Source of the DNA: Bacteroidetes bacterium UBA2322
GTDB lineage: Bacteria; Bacteroidota; Bacteroidia; Chitinophagales; UBA2359
Direction: 5' to 3'
Assembly: GCA_002345145.1 (NCBI GenBank)
Contig: DDVC01000132.1
Coordinates: 1-46,878, forward strand
Length of the DNA: 46,878 nt
Positions 25,816 to 35,175 of this stretch are shown one piece after another. A program made the translations under genes and the position numbers. Under the pieces are notes generated by a model. It did not search any database, was not told the origin of the DNA, and saw only the letters and a list, made by a program, of their open reading frames with translations. Numbering within the stretch: the first letter of the stretch is position 1; each line of letters opens with the position of its first letter.

Positions 25816-27528
25816 TTACCGTTGCATATCAACTGCCTCTATAAGGGGCAGGATAGGTTTGCCCGTAGAGCCATTAGGAAAACCGGTTTTCAACAACAAC
25901 GTTAGTGTAGGCGCAATATCAGTAATATAGATAGGGTGGGCTATGGTTTTACCTGCGGGTATTTTCCAGCCATGCCAGTAAAGAGGCACATGCGCATCAT
26001 AGGTGTAACTGCTTCCGTGTGTAGTGCCTGCATAGCTGTTTTCCATCCAAGCCGGCTCAAGGGCTACAGCCACATCGCCGCTGCGTTTGGGGTAAAAGCC
26101 ATTCTGAATACAAAGCCTAAGCCAATCGGTATAAGCATTTTGCGTTAGGGCGTATGCAGGCAGGGCATAAGCCACACCGGTTTGTTGCAGCAGAAAAGCC
26201 GCCGCAAAGTCTTGTACCTGAACCGCCGATAGTTTTTTTTGTGCCAAAATAACAGGGTTAAGGTATAACTGGCTATTAGAAAAAGAAAGCACCAGCGAAT
26301 CGGCATATTGTTGGTAAAATGCCGATTTAAGCTCTTTAATCGGCTCTTTGGGGTTAAAATTGCCCGATGGAATGTTGTTTTGAAGCAAAAACTCCGGCAC
26401 ATCGGCTACGGCATGGTCGGCAGTTAAAAAAATAAGTACCTGCTGCAAGCCTATGTACTCATCTAAAAACTTGAGCAAATCGGCAATATCTTGGTCAAAA
26501 CGCAGGTAGGTATCTTCAATTTCTACTGAACGAGGACCGTAAAGATGCCCTATAATATCAGTAGAAGAAAAACTGATGGCTATAAAATCGGTAAAATCAG
26601 GATTTTTACCCAACTCTTCCCCTTTAATGGCTTCAATGGCAAAATCTTTTACCAATGTATTACCAAAAGGAGTATATTTAACCACTTCAAATCCGCCGCC
26701 TTTAGCCGCTGCTATCTGGGGCAAACGGTGCGGAAAAACAGCCTCGGTTTCGCCGGCCATTTTTTCTTCATAGGGTTGGTTATCGGGCTGGCTATTGGTG
26801 TAGGTTGTTATGGGGTAAAGCGTTTCCCAGTTTTGCTGTTGGTAGCGGGCAGGGTACTGCTGTTGGTTAAACAGGTTTGCCCAGTTGGGAAGCGTAGAAC
26901 GATAATAGGTAGAAGTCATAAAATTACCGGTTGTACCATCATACCAGTAGGCAGCATCTGCCGTGTGTCCGGCGGGTAAAATAGCGCCTCTGTCTTTTAG
27001 CGATACGGCAATAACCTTGCTTCTGAAATTAGAAGCCAATTTGAGTTCATCGGTAATGGTTGTGGTAAGCATGTTTCGGGCCGACATTTTACCGGCAACC
27101 TCCGAGCCGCCCACTGCCGAAACTGTAGGGTCTTCGGTACAATACATTTTGGTATTTGTTGTTTTATCGTACCAGCTATTGCCAATAATGCCGTGTACCG
27201 ATGGTGTAGCGCCGCTGTAAACCGAAGCATGACCGGGTCCGGTATAAGTAGGCACGTAGTTAAACTGGGTGTTGGTGCAAACCGTTCCCTGCGAGGTAAG
27301 TTTTTTAAGCCCTTGGTTGCCCAATCGGTTACTGTATCGGTAAAGATAATCGGGGCGCATCTGATCCACAATTATTCCTACCACCAATCGGGGTTGATCG
27401 GGTTTAGCGGGTTGTGTAGCATCGGGTTTATTGGGTTTACCCTTTGGCTGAGCCATTGCGCCTGAGTAAATCGCCGAAATAAAGCAGCAAACGAGTATAA
27501 GAGTACGAAAAAAAGTAACAACCAACAT
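25816..27528 (-). CDS. Alkaline phosphatase-superfamily protein (PafA-type)
   Basis: 570-aa exported metal-dependent phosphatase or phosphodiesterase of the PafA/nucleotide-pyrophosphatase type. A signal peptide covers residues 1-26 (ending AMAQ). Metal and nucleophile motifs: VDQMRPDYL at 54-62 (Asp55), VPTYTGPGHAS at 92-102 with Thr96 the probable nucleophile, then SFSSTDIIGHLYGP (Asp and His ligands), LTADHAVADVP and GTTHGSSYTYDAHVP near the C-terminus. In flavobacterial PafA the same Thr-based site hydrolyses phosphomonoesters in the periplasm; the substrate here is untested. It is divergent from porX, whose PglZ domain belongs to the same superfamily. No terminator separates it from the convergent gene ending at 25808. 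Confidence 0.9.
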   Translation of the reverse strand: MLVVTFFRTLILVCCFISAIYSGAMAQPKGKPNKPDATQPAKPDQPRLVVGIIVDQMRPDYLYRYSNRLGNQGLKKLTSQGTVCTNTQFNYVPTYTGPGHASVYSGATPSVHGIIGNSWYDKTTNTKMYCTEDPTVSAVGGSEVAGKMSARNMLTTTITDELKLASNFRSKVIAVSLKDRGAILPAGHTADAAYWYDGTTGNFMTSTYYRSTLPNWANLFNQQQYPARYQQQNWETLYPITTYTNSQPDNQPYEEKMAGETEAVFPHRLPQIAAAKGGGFEVVKYTPFGNTLVKDFAIEAIKGEELGKNPDFTDFIAISFSSTDIIGHLYGPRSVEIEDTYLRFDQDIADLLKFLDEYIGLQQVLIFLTADHAVADVPEFLLQNNIPSGNFNPKEPIKELKSAFYQQYADSLVLSFSNSQLYLNPVILAQKKLSAVQVQDFAAAFLLQQTGVAYALPAYALTQNAYTDWLRLCIQNGFYPKRSGDVAVALEPAWMENSYAGTTHGSSYTYDAHVPLYWHGWKIPAGKTIAHPIYITDIAPTLTLLLKTGFPNGSTGKPILPLIEAVDMQR

Positions 27529-27759
27529 AAATAACTGCTTACAGGTTTTAAAACAATTTAGGCAAAACAGCCAAATGCGCTAAACAGTTGAGCAAAAGCC
27601 CTTACACAGAGGTTAAGAAATGGTAAAGAATAACCGCCCAGCAAGGCAATAAACGAACTTTGCGTTAAAAGCAAATGTTTTTTGGACAATGTTAATACTA
27701 AGAAAGCGCAACCGGTAGTTTATCTACCCGACAAAAACACACTGTAAAATCACCAACAC

Positions 27760-29325
27760 ATGTCAAAAAACATCAAAATTCTTTGGGCAGACGACGAGAT
27801 AGACAACCTAAAAGCCCAAATTTTATTTTTAGAGAAAAAGGGATATGACATTACCGCCGTAACCAATGGTTATGATGCAATTGAAAAGAGTAAAGAAACC
27901 AATTACGATGTCGTTTTTCTTGACGAGTCAATGCCGGGCATTAGCGGCTTAGAAACGCTTGCCGAAATAAAACAAATAAACAACCATACGCCGGTGGTAA
28001 TGATTACCAGAAACGAAGCCGAACATATTATGGAAGAGGCTATCGGCTCGCAAATATCAGACTACCTTATTAAACCGGTTAATCCTAACCAGATTTTACT
28101 TACCCTCAAAAAAATTATCGACAACAAACGGCTCATAAGCGAGGGCACAACCTCCCGATTTCAGCGCGCCTTTGCCGGCATTTTTAATAATATCCAAAAC
28201 AGCGATGACTACCGCGCTTGGGTTGAAGTATATAAAAACCTCATTTACTGGGAGTTAGAATTAGACAAATCTAAAACCGAGGAAATGCAAGAGGTACTGC
28301 AAATGCAAAAATCAGAGGCTAATACGGAATTTTGTAAATTCCTTACCCGAAATTACCTCGGCTGGATTCAAAACCAACACAAAGACAACGCCGATGTTCC
28401 CACCATGTCGCACACGTTGCTTCGCGACAAGATTTTTCCGCATATTAACCCCGATATACCCAACTTTGTAGTACTTATAGATAACCTGCGCTACGACCAG
28501 TGGAAAGAAATTCAACCCATTATTTCGGAGTTGTTCAAGTTTGAAGAAGAAGATGCCTACTACGGCATTTTACCCACCTCTACCCATTACAGCCGCAATG
28601 CCATTTTTGCCGGTATGATGCCCTCTGATATAGCCCGCCGGTTTCCCAGCCTTTGGAAAAACGATGCCGATGAAGGAGGTAAAAACTTGCACGAAGAAGA
28701 ATTTCTTGCCGACCAATTAGAGCGCCTTAACAAAAAAATGAAATTCAGCTACATTAAAATTACCACCAACCAAGATGCTAAAAACATGATGGAAAATATT
28801 CACAATATGCTATCCAATCAACTTAATGTGATTGTGTATAACTTTATGGATATGCTCTCTCATGCACGCACCGAAATGGAAATGCTCAAAGAACTGGCAA
28901 GCGATGAAGCTGCCTACCGCTCTATTACCCGCTCCTGGTTTGTTCACTCGCCGCTGTGGCAGGCGCTGCGCAAATTAGATGGCAAAAAACTAAATCTCTT
29001 TATTACCACCGACCACGGCAGTATAAGAGTACGCCGCCCAAGCAAGGTTATTGGCGACAGAAACACTACTACTAACCTTAGATATAAACACGGTAAAAAT
29101 CTTAACTACGACCCCAAAGATGTATTTGAGATTACCAACCCCAAGCAAGCCATGCTCCCACAGCCCAACATAAGCTCAGCTTTTATTTTTGCCAAAGAGG
29201 ATTTGTTTTTTGTTTACCCCAATAACTATAACCATTTTGTAAATTTTTATAAGGATACCTTCCAGCACGGAGGCATTTCCTTAGAAGAGGTTATTGTGCC
29301 GGTGGCAAGATTTAGCAACAAGTAG
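27760..29325 (+). CDS. porX: T9SS response regulator PorX (receiver plus PglZ phosphodiesterase-like domain)
   Basis: 521-aa cytoplasmic two-component response regulator controlling type IX secretion and gliding in Bacteroidota. The receiver domain (residues ~5-120) has the acidic pocket DDE at 11-13, phospho-acceptor Asp55 in VVFLDESMPG, and Lys105 in YLIKPVNP. A helical linker follows, then an alkaline phosphatase-like PglZ domain from ~235 (VLIDNLRYDQW with Asp241; LPTSTHYSRNAIFAG around 271-285; TTDHGSIRV near 418), matching the zinc-dependent nucleotide phosphodiesterase reported for PorX. The partner kinase PorY and the por/gld structural genes are not in this window. tsaE follows 78 bp downstream with its own promoter box. 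The T9SS cargo genes in this window fit its presence. Confidence 0.94.
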   Translation: MSKNIKILWADDEIDNLKAQILFLEKKGYDITAVTNGYDAIEKSKETNYDVVFLDESMPGISGLETLAEIKQINNHTPVVMITRNEAEHIMEEAIGSQISDYLIKPVNPNQILLTLKKIIDNKRLISEGTTSRFQRAFAGIFNNIQNSDDYRAWVEVYKNLIYWELELDKSKTEEMQEVLQMQKSEANTEFCKFLTRNYLGWIQNQHKDNADVPTMSHTLLRDKIFPHINPDIPNFVVLIDNLRYDQWKEIQPIISELFKFEEEDAYYGILPTSTHYSRNAIFAGMMPSDIARRFPSLWKNDADEGGKNLHEEEFLADQLERLNKKMKFSYIKITTNQDAKNMMENIHNMLSNQLNVIVYNFMDMLSHARTEMEMLKELASDEAAYRSITRSWFVHSPLWQALRKLDGKKLNLFITTDHGSIRVRRPSKVIGDRNTTTNLRYKHGKNLNYDPKDVFEITNPKQAMLPQPNISSAFIFAKEDLFFVYPNNYNHFVNFYKDTFQHGGISLEEVIVPVARFSNK

Positions 29326-29333
29326 TAACTTTG
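29326..29333 (+). promoter_or_regulatory. -7 promoter box for tsaE-ald
   Basis: TAACTTTG followed by C, a full TAnnTTTG match, right after the porX stop codon and about 70 bp before the tsaE ATG. The -33 element is not clear. Confidence 0.45.
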
Positions 29334-29403
29334 CGCCTTAATTGCACTGCCCTTATCATTTTAACCCGATAAGCCGAAGTGCCACACACTTGTTAGTTAC
29401 TAT

Positions 29404-29826
29404 ATGACACACGAATTTAAAGCCTCTAGTGTAGAAGAATTACCCCACATTGCTGCCTTTTTGCTTAGCAAGTGGGGTAATTTTCGTATTTTTGCAGTGT
29501 ATGGTAGAATGGGCGCCGGTAAAACAACCTTTGTGAAGGAAATTTGCAGGCAACTTGGCGCTACCGACCAAACTAATAGCCCCAGCTATACCTTGGTAAA
29601 CGAATATGCCGCCAACGGCATCACCATTTACCACCTCGATTTATACAGACTCCATGACTTAGACGAGGCATTAGATATAGGCATTTTGGACTACCTCAAC
29701 AGCAATGCCTATTGCTTTATTGAATGGCCTCAAATCATAAAACCGCTATTAGACGAAAACTGCATAAGCATACATTTACACAAAGAGCCCGATAACAGCC
29801 GGCTAATCAGCATTGAAACCCCATGA
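29404..29826 (+). CDS. tsaE: tRNA threonylcarbamoyladenosine biosynthesis ATPase TsaE
   Basis: 140-aa P-loop ATPase required, with TsaB and TsaD, for the universal t6A modification of tRNAs that read ANN codons. Walker A is GRMGAGKTT at 34-42. DQTNSPSYTLVNEY and the Walker B-like IYHLDLYRL are characteristic, as is the C-terminal YCFIEWPQI. The length is typical. Its last four bases overlap the ald start (ATGA), so the two genes are translationally coupled. It sits 78 bp downstream of porX. Confidence 0.95.
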   Translation: MTHEFKASSVEELPHIAAFLLSKWGNFRIFAVYGRMGAGKTTFVKEICRQLGATDQTNSPSYTLVNEYAANGITIYHLDLYRLHDLDEALDIGILDYLNSNAYCFIEWPQIIKPLLDENCISIHLHKEPDNSRLISIETP

Positions 29827-31046
29827 GCGATACTAAACCTTTCTTTTCAACCATTGTGCAGCATTTTGCCATGCTGCCACAGGAAGCAATGCTGCAAACG
29901 GAGGTAAAAAAAGACCGCCTTTTTATAGGAATACCCCGCGAGCGTTCGTTTCAGGAAAACCGCGTAGCCCTTACCCCCGAAGCAGTAGAACTATTGGTAA
30001 ACCGTGGGCACAGGGTGTTGCTGGAAGCGGGTGCCGGTGAAAAATCATTTTTTTACGACCGCGAGTTTTCCGAAGCCGGAGCAGAAATTGCCTACGATGT
30101 AAAGCAGGTTTTTGAAGCTGATATTATTTTAAAATCTGCCCCAATAAGTGAAGCCGAGCTGGATCTGCTAAAATTAGAGCAAACTGTATTTTCACCCATT
30201 CACCTGCCCACCTTAAAAGAAGAAATACTTTACCGATTGGTTAATAAGCGAGTTACTGCCATAGCCTATGAATACATAAAAGACGAAGGCGGCAGTTTTC
30301 CTATTGTGCGGGCGCTGAGCGAAATAGCCGGCAACGCCGCCATTTTAATTGGAGCCGAATACCTCAGTAACCTTAATAACGGACCGGGCATTTTAATGGG
30401 TGGCATATCGGGGGTGCCGCCGGCTAAGGTGGTTATTTTGGGCGCAGGGGTGGTTGGCGAGTTTGCTACCCGTGCTGCCTTAGGATTGGGTGCCGAAGTA
30501 AGGGTTTTTGATAACAACATTTACAAGTTAATGCGGCTCCAAAACAATGTAAATGTGCGGGTTTATACATCGGTTATTAACCCGCTTACCCTGCACCAAG
30601 AACTTGCCAAAGCCGACCTTGCCGTGGGCGCTATCCACTCCGAAAAAGGACGCACACCCATTGTGGTTACCGAAAAAATGGTGCAAAACATGAAAGCCGG
30701 CGCTGTTATTGTTGATGTAAGCATTGACCAAGGCGGATGTTTTGAAACATCGGAAATTACCACCCACAACAATCCTGTTTTTATTAAACATGATGTTATT
30801 CATTATTGCGTACCCAATATAGCTTCGCGCGTGTCAAAAACGGCTTCGCTGGCGCTGAGCCACGTGCTTACACCCATGCTGCTTAAACTGCACGAGTACA
30901 ACGGATTTGATAACCTGCTGCGTTATAGGGCAGGCATCAGAAACGGTGTTTACATGTTTAAAGGGCATCTTACCAATCAGCACATGGGCGAGCGCTTCCA
31001 CATGCGTTATACCGATTTAAACTTGCTTATTGCCTCGTCTGTGTAG
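29823..31046 (+). CDS. ald: Alanine dehydrogenase
   Basis: 407-aa NAD-dependent enzyme interconverting alanine and pyruvate plus ammonia, from the alanine dehydrogenase/transhydrogenase alpha-subunit family. The N-terminal catalytic part has IGIPRERSFQENRVALTPEA (35-54) and FSPIHLPT (123-130). The NAD-binding Rossmann motif is VVILGAGVVGEFATRAALG, with GAGVVG at 207-212. A ~30-residue N-terminal extension precedes the first family motif. The gene starts inside the last codons of tsaE and runs to a convergent junction with the ABC gene; a weak hairpin lies in that junction. It could instead feed a transhydrogenase-like role, but no beta subunit is present. Confidence 0.9.
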   Translation: MSDTKPFFSTIVQHFAMLPQEAMLQTEVKKDRLFIGIPRERSFQENRVALTPEAVELLVNRGHRVLLEAGAGEKSFFYDREFSEAGAEIAYDVKQVFEADIILKSAPISEAELDLLKLEQTVFSPIHLPTLKEEILYRLVNKRVTAIAYEYIKDEGGSFPIVRALSEIAGNAAILIGAEYLSNLNNGPGILMGGISGVPPAKVVILGAGVVGEFATRAALGLGAEVRVFDNNIYKLMRLQNNVNVRVYTSVINPLTLHQELAKADLAVGAIHSEKGRTPIVVTEKMVQNMKAGAVIVDVSIDQGGCFETSEITTHNNPVFIKHDVIHYCVPNIASRVSKTASLALSHVLTPMLLKLHEYNGFDNLLRYRAGIRNGVYMFKGHLTNQHMGERFHMRYTDLNLLIASSV

Positions 31047-31073
31047 CGGCATTACCCCACCCACATCACCTTG

Positions 31074-31096
31074 TTTTGTTTGGCACACAAACAAAA
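31074..31096. terminator. Weak AT-rich hairpin between convergent ald and ABC genes
   Basis: TTTTGTTTG (31074-31082) and CAAACAAAA (31088-31096) pair over 9 bp around a 5-nt loop. It is the only stem in the 65-bp convergent gap. A clear U-tract is missing on either side. Confidence 0.35.
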
Positions 31097-31111
31097 AACG
31101 TCACAAGGCTG

Positions 31112-31732
31112 CTATTTGTAATCACTAATTAAAATGGAGTCATTACAAAAAGCATACTCTGCCGGCTGGTTAGAGGCTATAATGAGCAATCTGCCCACTG
31201 CAAACCGCTCAACAAGGTAAAGGTAGCGGTTAAAAGAATCGGCATCAAGGTTAGCGGTGGGTTCGTCGAGCAGCGCTACGGGGGTATCGGAAAGCAAAGC
31301 TAAACCCAATTTTACCCTTTGTTTCATGCCCGATGAAAAAAAGCGCAACTGCTTATGGCGCACATTTGCCAATTGGAGCAGGTCTGCAAACTCTTCATCG
31401 GGCAAATTGTGTAGCATCGGTTTCAGTTTTCGGTGAAACCGAAGCATTTCGGGCAGGGTAAATTCTTCTATCAGCTCTAAATATGGCGAGGCAATGCTTA
31501 CTTGTTTGTAAACCGATTCGGGTAATATAGTATTGTTTTGAGCATCGGTGTAAATTATTTTTCCCGATGTGGGCGCTAAATGTCCGGCAATAATTAGTAA
31601 AAGGGTGGACTTTCCGGAGCCGTTGGGTCCTAAAATGGCATATCGGTTAGGGGCAGAAAAGGTGTAATGAACCTTGCTGAAAATACGGTCTAACCTATAC
31701 CTTTTCCCGATGTTTTGCAACTCAATCCTCAT
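31112..31732 (-). CDS. ABC transporter ATP-binding protein
   Basis: 206-aa ATPase component. Walker A is GPNGSGKS (35-42), the ABC signature is SSGMKQ (133-138), and Walker B VALLDE (152-157) is followed by PTANLD. It starts at the ATG at 31732, where MRIELQNIGKRYRL begins the domain; a start further upstream would add residues without domain character. The start overlaps the end of lpxA by 11 bp, so it belongs to the lpx operon. No permease gene is adjacent. Its substrate is unknown; the context suggests lipid or envelope traffic, but this is inference. Confidence 0.88.
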   Translation of the reverse strand: MRIELQNIGKRYRLDRIFSKVHYTFSAPNRYAILGPNGSGKSTLLLIIAGHLAPTSGKIIYTDAQNNTILPESVYKQVSIASPYLELIEEFTLPEMLRFHRKLKPMLHNLPDEEFADLLQLANVRHKQLRFFSSGMKQRVKLGLALLSDTPVALLDEPTANLDADSFNRYLYLVERFAVGRLLIIASNQPAEYAFCNDSILISDYK

Positions 31733-32561
31733 GAGCCAATGGGGTTTGGGCATCATTACCGCCGGTAGCTCCTTTAATAATGCCTTTGGGTGAGTTGTAT
31801 ATAAAGTTTAGAATAACCTGCCTAAAAGGGGTGTTTTCGGTATGGGTTTCTACCATTTGCAGGGCATTACTAAGTGCGTAGCCCAATACAAAGATATAAC
31901 GGTAAATATCCTGAATATGTAATATGTCGTTTTTTTCATACCCTCTTCGGGTAAGCCCTACGGTGTTTACGCCTATATAAGAAAGCGGCTCGCGCGCTGC
32001 CCTAACAAAAGGCGGTACATTTTTGCGCACAAAAGAATTGGCAGCAATAAAACTATGCGCTCCAATGTGCATAAACTGTTGTACACCTACAAACCCTTCT
32101 AATATAGCATAGTCATCTATGGTAACATGACCGGCAAGATTGGTGTTATTGGCTAAAATAACATGATTACCCACCACACAATCATGCGCCACGTGTACGT
32201 ATGCCATTAGCAAACAGTGGCTGCCTACTACTGTTTTTTGGGCGTAATTAGTACCCCTGTTTATGGTTACGCACTCCCTTACGGTGGTATTGCTTCCTAT
32301 TTCTACGGTTGTATATTCTCCTGCAAATTTAAGGTCTTGGGGTATGGCGCTAATAACCGCCCCGGGAAAAATGCGGCAATTATCGGCAATACGTGCGCCG
32401 CCTAAAATGGTAACATTGGGTCCAATCCAACAATTAGCGCCTATTTCTACATCGTCATCAATATAAGAAAAAGGGGATACTTGGGTATTAGCGCCTATTT
32501 TGGCAAGGGGGCTCACATAGGCTAAGGGCGAAACCGGTATTTTCATTACGGCAGGATTCAT
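31722..32561 (-). CDS. lpxA: UDP-N-acetylglucosamine acyltransferase
   Basis: 279-aa enzyme of lipid A synthesis, transferring a 3-hydroxyacyl chain from ACP to the 3-OH of UDP-GlcNAc. Hexapeptide repeats (V/I-G-x-x-x) form a left-handed beta-helix over about residues 10-190. The catalytic histidine is H126 in AYVHVAHDCVVGN, equivalent to E. coli His125. The C-terminal helical part (about 195-279) has YRYIFVLGYALSNALQMVE. An alternative start is the methionine at residue 6. It lies 23 bp downstream of lpxC/fabZ and overlaps the ABC gene. Confidence 0.95.
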   Translation of the reverse strand: MNPAVMKIPVSPLAYVSPLAKIGANTQVSPFSYIDDDVEIGANCWIGPNVTILGGARIADNCRIFPGAVISAIPQDLKFAGEYTTVEIGSNTTVRECVTINRGTNYAQKTVVGSHCLLMAYVHVAHDCVVGNHVILANNTNLAGHVTIDDYAILEGFVGVQQFMHIGAHSFIAANSFVRKNVPPFVRAAREPLSYIGVNTVGLTRRGYEKNDILHIQDIYRYIFVLGYALSNALQMVETHTENTPFRQVILNFIYNSPKGIIKGATGGNDAQTPLAHED

Positions 32562-32584
32562 TAGATAGAGTTCGGTAAAAATGA

Positions 32585-33982
32585 TTATTGAGGGCGGCGG
32601 GAAATTTGTGCTACTAAATGGGCATCTGCCACTAATTTATTGCCTACATAAGCCACGCCGGTCATTTCGCAAATACCCCGCCTGATACTACCAATGAGGT
32701 TCAGTTCAAAAACAACGGTATCGCCCGGCACTACGGATTTCCTAAATCGGGCGTTTTCAATTTTGAGGAAAAACGTGAGGTGATTTTCGGGGTCGGGCAC
32801 GGTTTGCATAACCAAAATTCCACCCACCTGTGCCATAGCTTCAACAATAAGAACGCCGGGCATAACGGGGTGCCCCGGAAAATGTCCTGCAAAGAAAGGC
32901 TCGTTTATGGTTATGTTTTTTACGCCAACCACTTTTTGCTTAGTTAGCGAAAGTATTTTATCTATTAACAAAAAAGGCGGGCGGTGCGGCAGTAAATTTT
33001 GCAGGCCTACTACATCGTAAAGCGGCGGTTGGTTTGGGTCGTAATGCGGTATAGCGGCGGCGGCGGCTTCTGTTTTAAGGTGTTTTTTAAGTTCTTTGGT
33101 AAAACGCACATTAGCAGCATGTCCGGGTTTAGCGGCAAATACTTTGGCACACAGGGGGGCACCCAAAAGAGTTAAATCGCCCAGTACATCTAAGAGTTTA
33201 TGTCGGGCGGCTTCGTTATCGTAATGTAAATTTACGTTATTAAGGTAGCCTTCTTGTTTTACTGCTAAGTGTTCTACGCCTGCATATTGGGCTATTTTTT
33301 GAAGCAGTTGGGGGCTGGGTTGGAGGTCGGTATAAACAATGGCGTTTTCAAGGGTAGCGCCTTTAATGAGGTTTTGCGACAGGAGCATTTCTACTTCGCT
33401 CAGGAGGCAAAAAGTGCGGGCGGGCGCAATTTGGTCGGCAAAATGGGCAATATGGGGCAGGGTAGCGTATTGTTTACCCACGCTTGGGGCTTTAAAATCT
33501 ATAAGTGTGGTAAGGCTGAAATGGTTATTGGGTATGGCAGTGTATTCGCTACCGGTTTGGGCATCGGTGTAGGTAAAGGGCTGGCGGAGAGTGTATATAG
33601 TGCGCTCATCGGACTGCAATTCCAATCCGGCATGAATAAGGGCTTCGGTAAACGGTTGTGCGCTACCGTTTAAAATGGGCACTTCTTCGCTGTCTATTTC
33701 AATAAATAGGTTGTCAATTTGCAAACCGGCAAGGGCAGCCAGTAAATGCTCTATGGTTATAACCTTTACCCCGTTTGCCTCAATTGTGGTGCTTCTAAGG
33801 GTTTGGGTTACGTTTTCTACTAAGGCAGGTATGGCGGGGTTATTTTCGGCATCGGTACGTACAAATACAATACCGGTATTGGGAGGGGCAGGCAGCAGGG
33901 TAAGGGTGGCAGTTTTGCCGGTGTGCAAGCCTGTGCCGCTGAGCGTAACTGAGCGCTGAATGGTTTGCTGATGTTGGTTCAT
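32585..33982 (-). CDS. lpxC/fabZ: Bifunctional LpxC deacetylase / FabZ dehydratase
   Basis: 465-aa fusion typical of Bacteroidota. Residues 1-~305 are LpxC, the zinc deacetylase that commits UDP-acyl-GlcNAc to lipid A: zinc ligands H79 (IEHLLAAL), H261 and D265 (HKLLDVLGD), and catalytic H288 (PGH). Residues ~320-465 are FabZ, the hotdog-fold 3-hydroxyacyl-ACP dehydratase: LPHRPPFLLIDKI, and catalytic H367 and E381 in GHFPGHPVMPGVLIVEAMAQ. The fusion couples acyl-chain supply to lipid A. It lies between lpxD (93 bp upstream) and lpxA. Confidence 0.97.
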   Translation of the reverse strand: MNQHQQTIQRSVTLSGTGLHTGKTATLTLLPAPPNTGIVFVRTDAENNPAIPALVENVTQTLRSTTIEANGVKVITIEHLLAALAGLQIDNLFIEIDSEEVPILNGSAQPFTEALIHAGLELQSDERTIYTLRQPFTYTDAQTGSEYTAIPNNHFSLTTLIDFKAPSVGKQYATLPHIAHFADQIAPARTFCLLSEVEMLLSQNLIKGATLENAIVYTDLQPSPQLLQKIAQYAGVEHLAVKQEGYLNNVNLHYDNEAARHKLLDVLGDLTLLGAPLCAKVFAAKPGHAANVRFTKELKKHLKTEAAAAAIPHYDPNQPPLYDVVGLQNLLPHRPPFLLIDKILSLTKQKVVGVKNITINEPFFAGHFPGHPVMPGVLIVEAMAQVGGILVMQTVPDPENHLTFFLKIENARFRKSVVPGDTVVFELNLIGSIRRGICEMTGVAYVGNKLVADAHLVAQISRRPQ

Positions 33983-34075
33983 AGGGTAAATGCAAGTTAA
34001 ATTGAATAGTATAATGTTACGGCTGTTATCTGAATTTTGGTTGGCTGCTATCCAAACAATCGGATTTGGGGGCGG

Positions 34076-35098
34076 TTATTTTTTAAATTCATGCTCTAAG
34101 GCTTTTAACCTTGCCTCTAAACTGGGCAGTTGTTTAAATAACGCATAGGCGCGCATTTGGTTTCGGTATTCAAAAGCCGGCGAGCCGCTTACAAATTGCC
34201 CTTCGGCAGTAACCGATTTGGTAATGCCGCTTTGGGCGTTTACCTTAGTTTTAGCGGCAAGCGATATATGCCCTACCAAGCCTGCTTGTCCGCCTATCAT
34301 ACAATATCTGCCCACCTTTGCGCTGCCCGATATGCCCGCCTGAGCTGCTATTACGGTATGCTCTGCCACCTCCACATTGTGCGCTATTTGTATGAGGTTA
34401 TCTAATTTTACGCCTGTTTTTATGGTAGTAGCGCCCATTGTTGCGCGGTCTATGCAGGTATTAGCGCCTATTTCTACGGCATCTTCTACTACTACAATGC
34501 CATTTTGGGGTATTTTTTGATAAGTTCCATCGGGCTGGGAAGCAAAGCCAAAGCCATCAGCGCCTATTACTACGCCGCTGTGCAATATGCAGTTTTTGCC
34601 TATCCGGCAACCGTCATATACTTTTACCCCCGCAAACAGCACACTGCCCTCTCCCACCCTAACGCCGCGCCCCACATAAGTTTGCGGATAAATGAGGGCG
34701 TGGTCTTGTATATGAGCGCCTTCGGCTACGTAAGCAAATGCGCCTATATAAACGTGGTTGCCTATTTTAGCAGTGGGGTGTATAAAACACGGCTGCTCTA
34801 CCCCTTGGGGTTTATTTTGTGCAGCCGCCAATTGGAGTAATTGGGTAAATGCTGCGTAGGCATCGGGCACCCGTATGAGGGTAGCTTGTATAGGTTGCTG
34901 CGCCTCAAAATTGTTGTTTACCACTAATACCGATGCGCCGGTGGTGTGGGCGTATGGCAGATAACGCGGATTGGCTATAAAGCTGACATCGCCGGCAGTA
35001 GCGTCTTCAATTTTGGCTAAATCATGAACCAACACATCGGGATTACCCTCTAATGTTCCGCCCAATAGCCTGCATAATTCTATTGCACTCATTTGCAT
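34076..35098 (-). CDS. lpxD: UDP-3-O-(3-hydroxyacyl)glucosamine N-acyltransferase
   Basis: 340-aa third enzyme of lipid A synthesis, adding the N-linked hydroxyacyl chain. The N-terminal uridine-binding domain (about 1-100: DLAKIEDATAGDVSFIANPR) leads into hexapeptide repeats of a left-handed beta-helix (IGNHVYIGAFAYVAEGAHIQ and on). Catalytic H240 sits in IQIAHNVEVAEH, equivalent to E. coli His239. The C-terminal helix ends with EARLKALEHEFKK. It is the first gene of the lpxD-lpxC/fabZ-lpxA-ABC operon. A TAATTTTG string at 35103-35110 (minus) would place the transcription start almost at the start codon. Confidence 0.96.
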   Translation of the reverse strand: MQMSAIELCRLLGGTLEGNPDVLVHDLAKIEDATAGDVSFIANPRYLPYAHTTGASVLVVNNNFEAQQPIQATLIRVPDAYAAFTQLLQLAAAQNKPQGVEQPCFIHPTAKIGNHVYIGAFAYVAEGAHIQDHALIYPQTYVGRGVRVGEGSVLFAGVKVYDGCRIGKNCILHSGVVIGADGFGFASQPDGTYQKIPQNGIVVVEDAVEIGANTCIDRATMGATTIKTGVKLDNLIQIAHNVEVAEHTVIAAQAGISGSAKVGRYCMIGGQAGLVGHISLAAKTKVNAQSGITKSVTAEGQFVSGSPAFEYRNQMRAYALFKQLPSLEARLKALEHEFKK

Positions 35099-35175
35099 GG
35101 CACAAAATTACGCAGGTTACACCAATTTTGGAAATTTGCAACCTTATTAAATCTGTTTAGGTCTAATTATAGCTT

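Noticed and set aside
27714..27728. GGTAG-TTTAT-CTACC inverted repeat upstream of porX
   Set aside because: A 5-bp stem is expected by chance in a 231-bp gap, and nothing else marks it as an operator or terminator.
35103..35110. TAATTTTG box as lpxD promoter
   Set aside because: It matches TAnnTTTG, but transcription would start at or past the ATG and there is no -33 element; kept only as a remark under lpxD.
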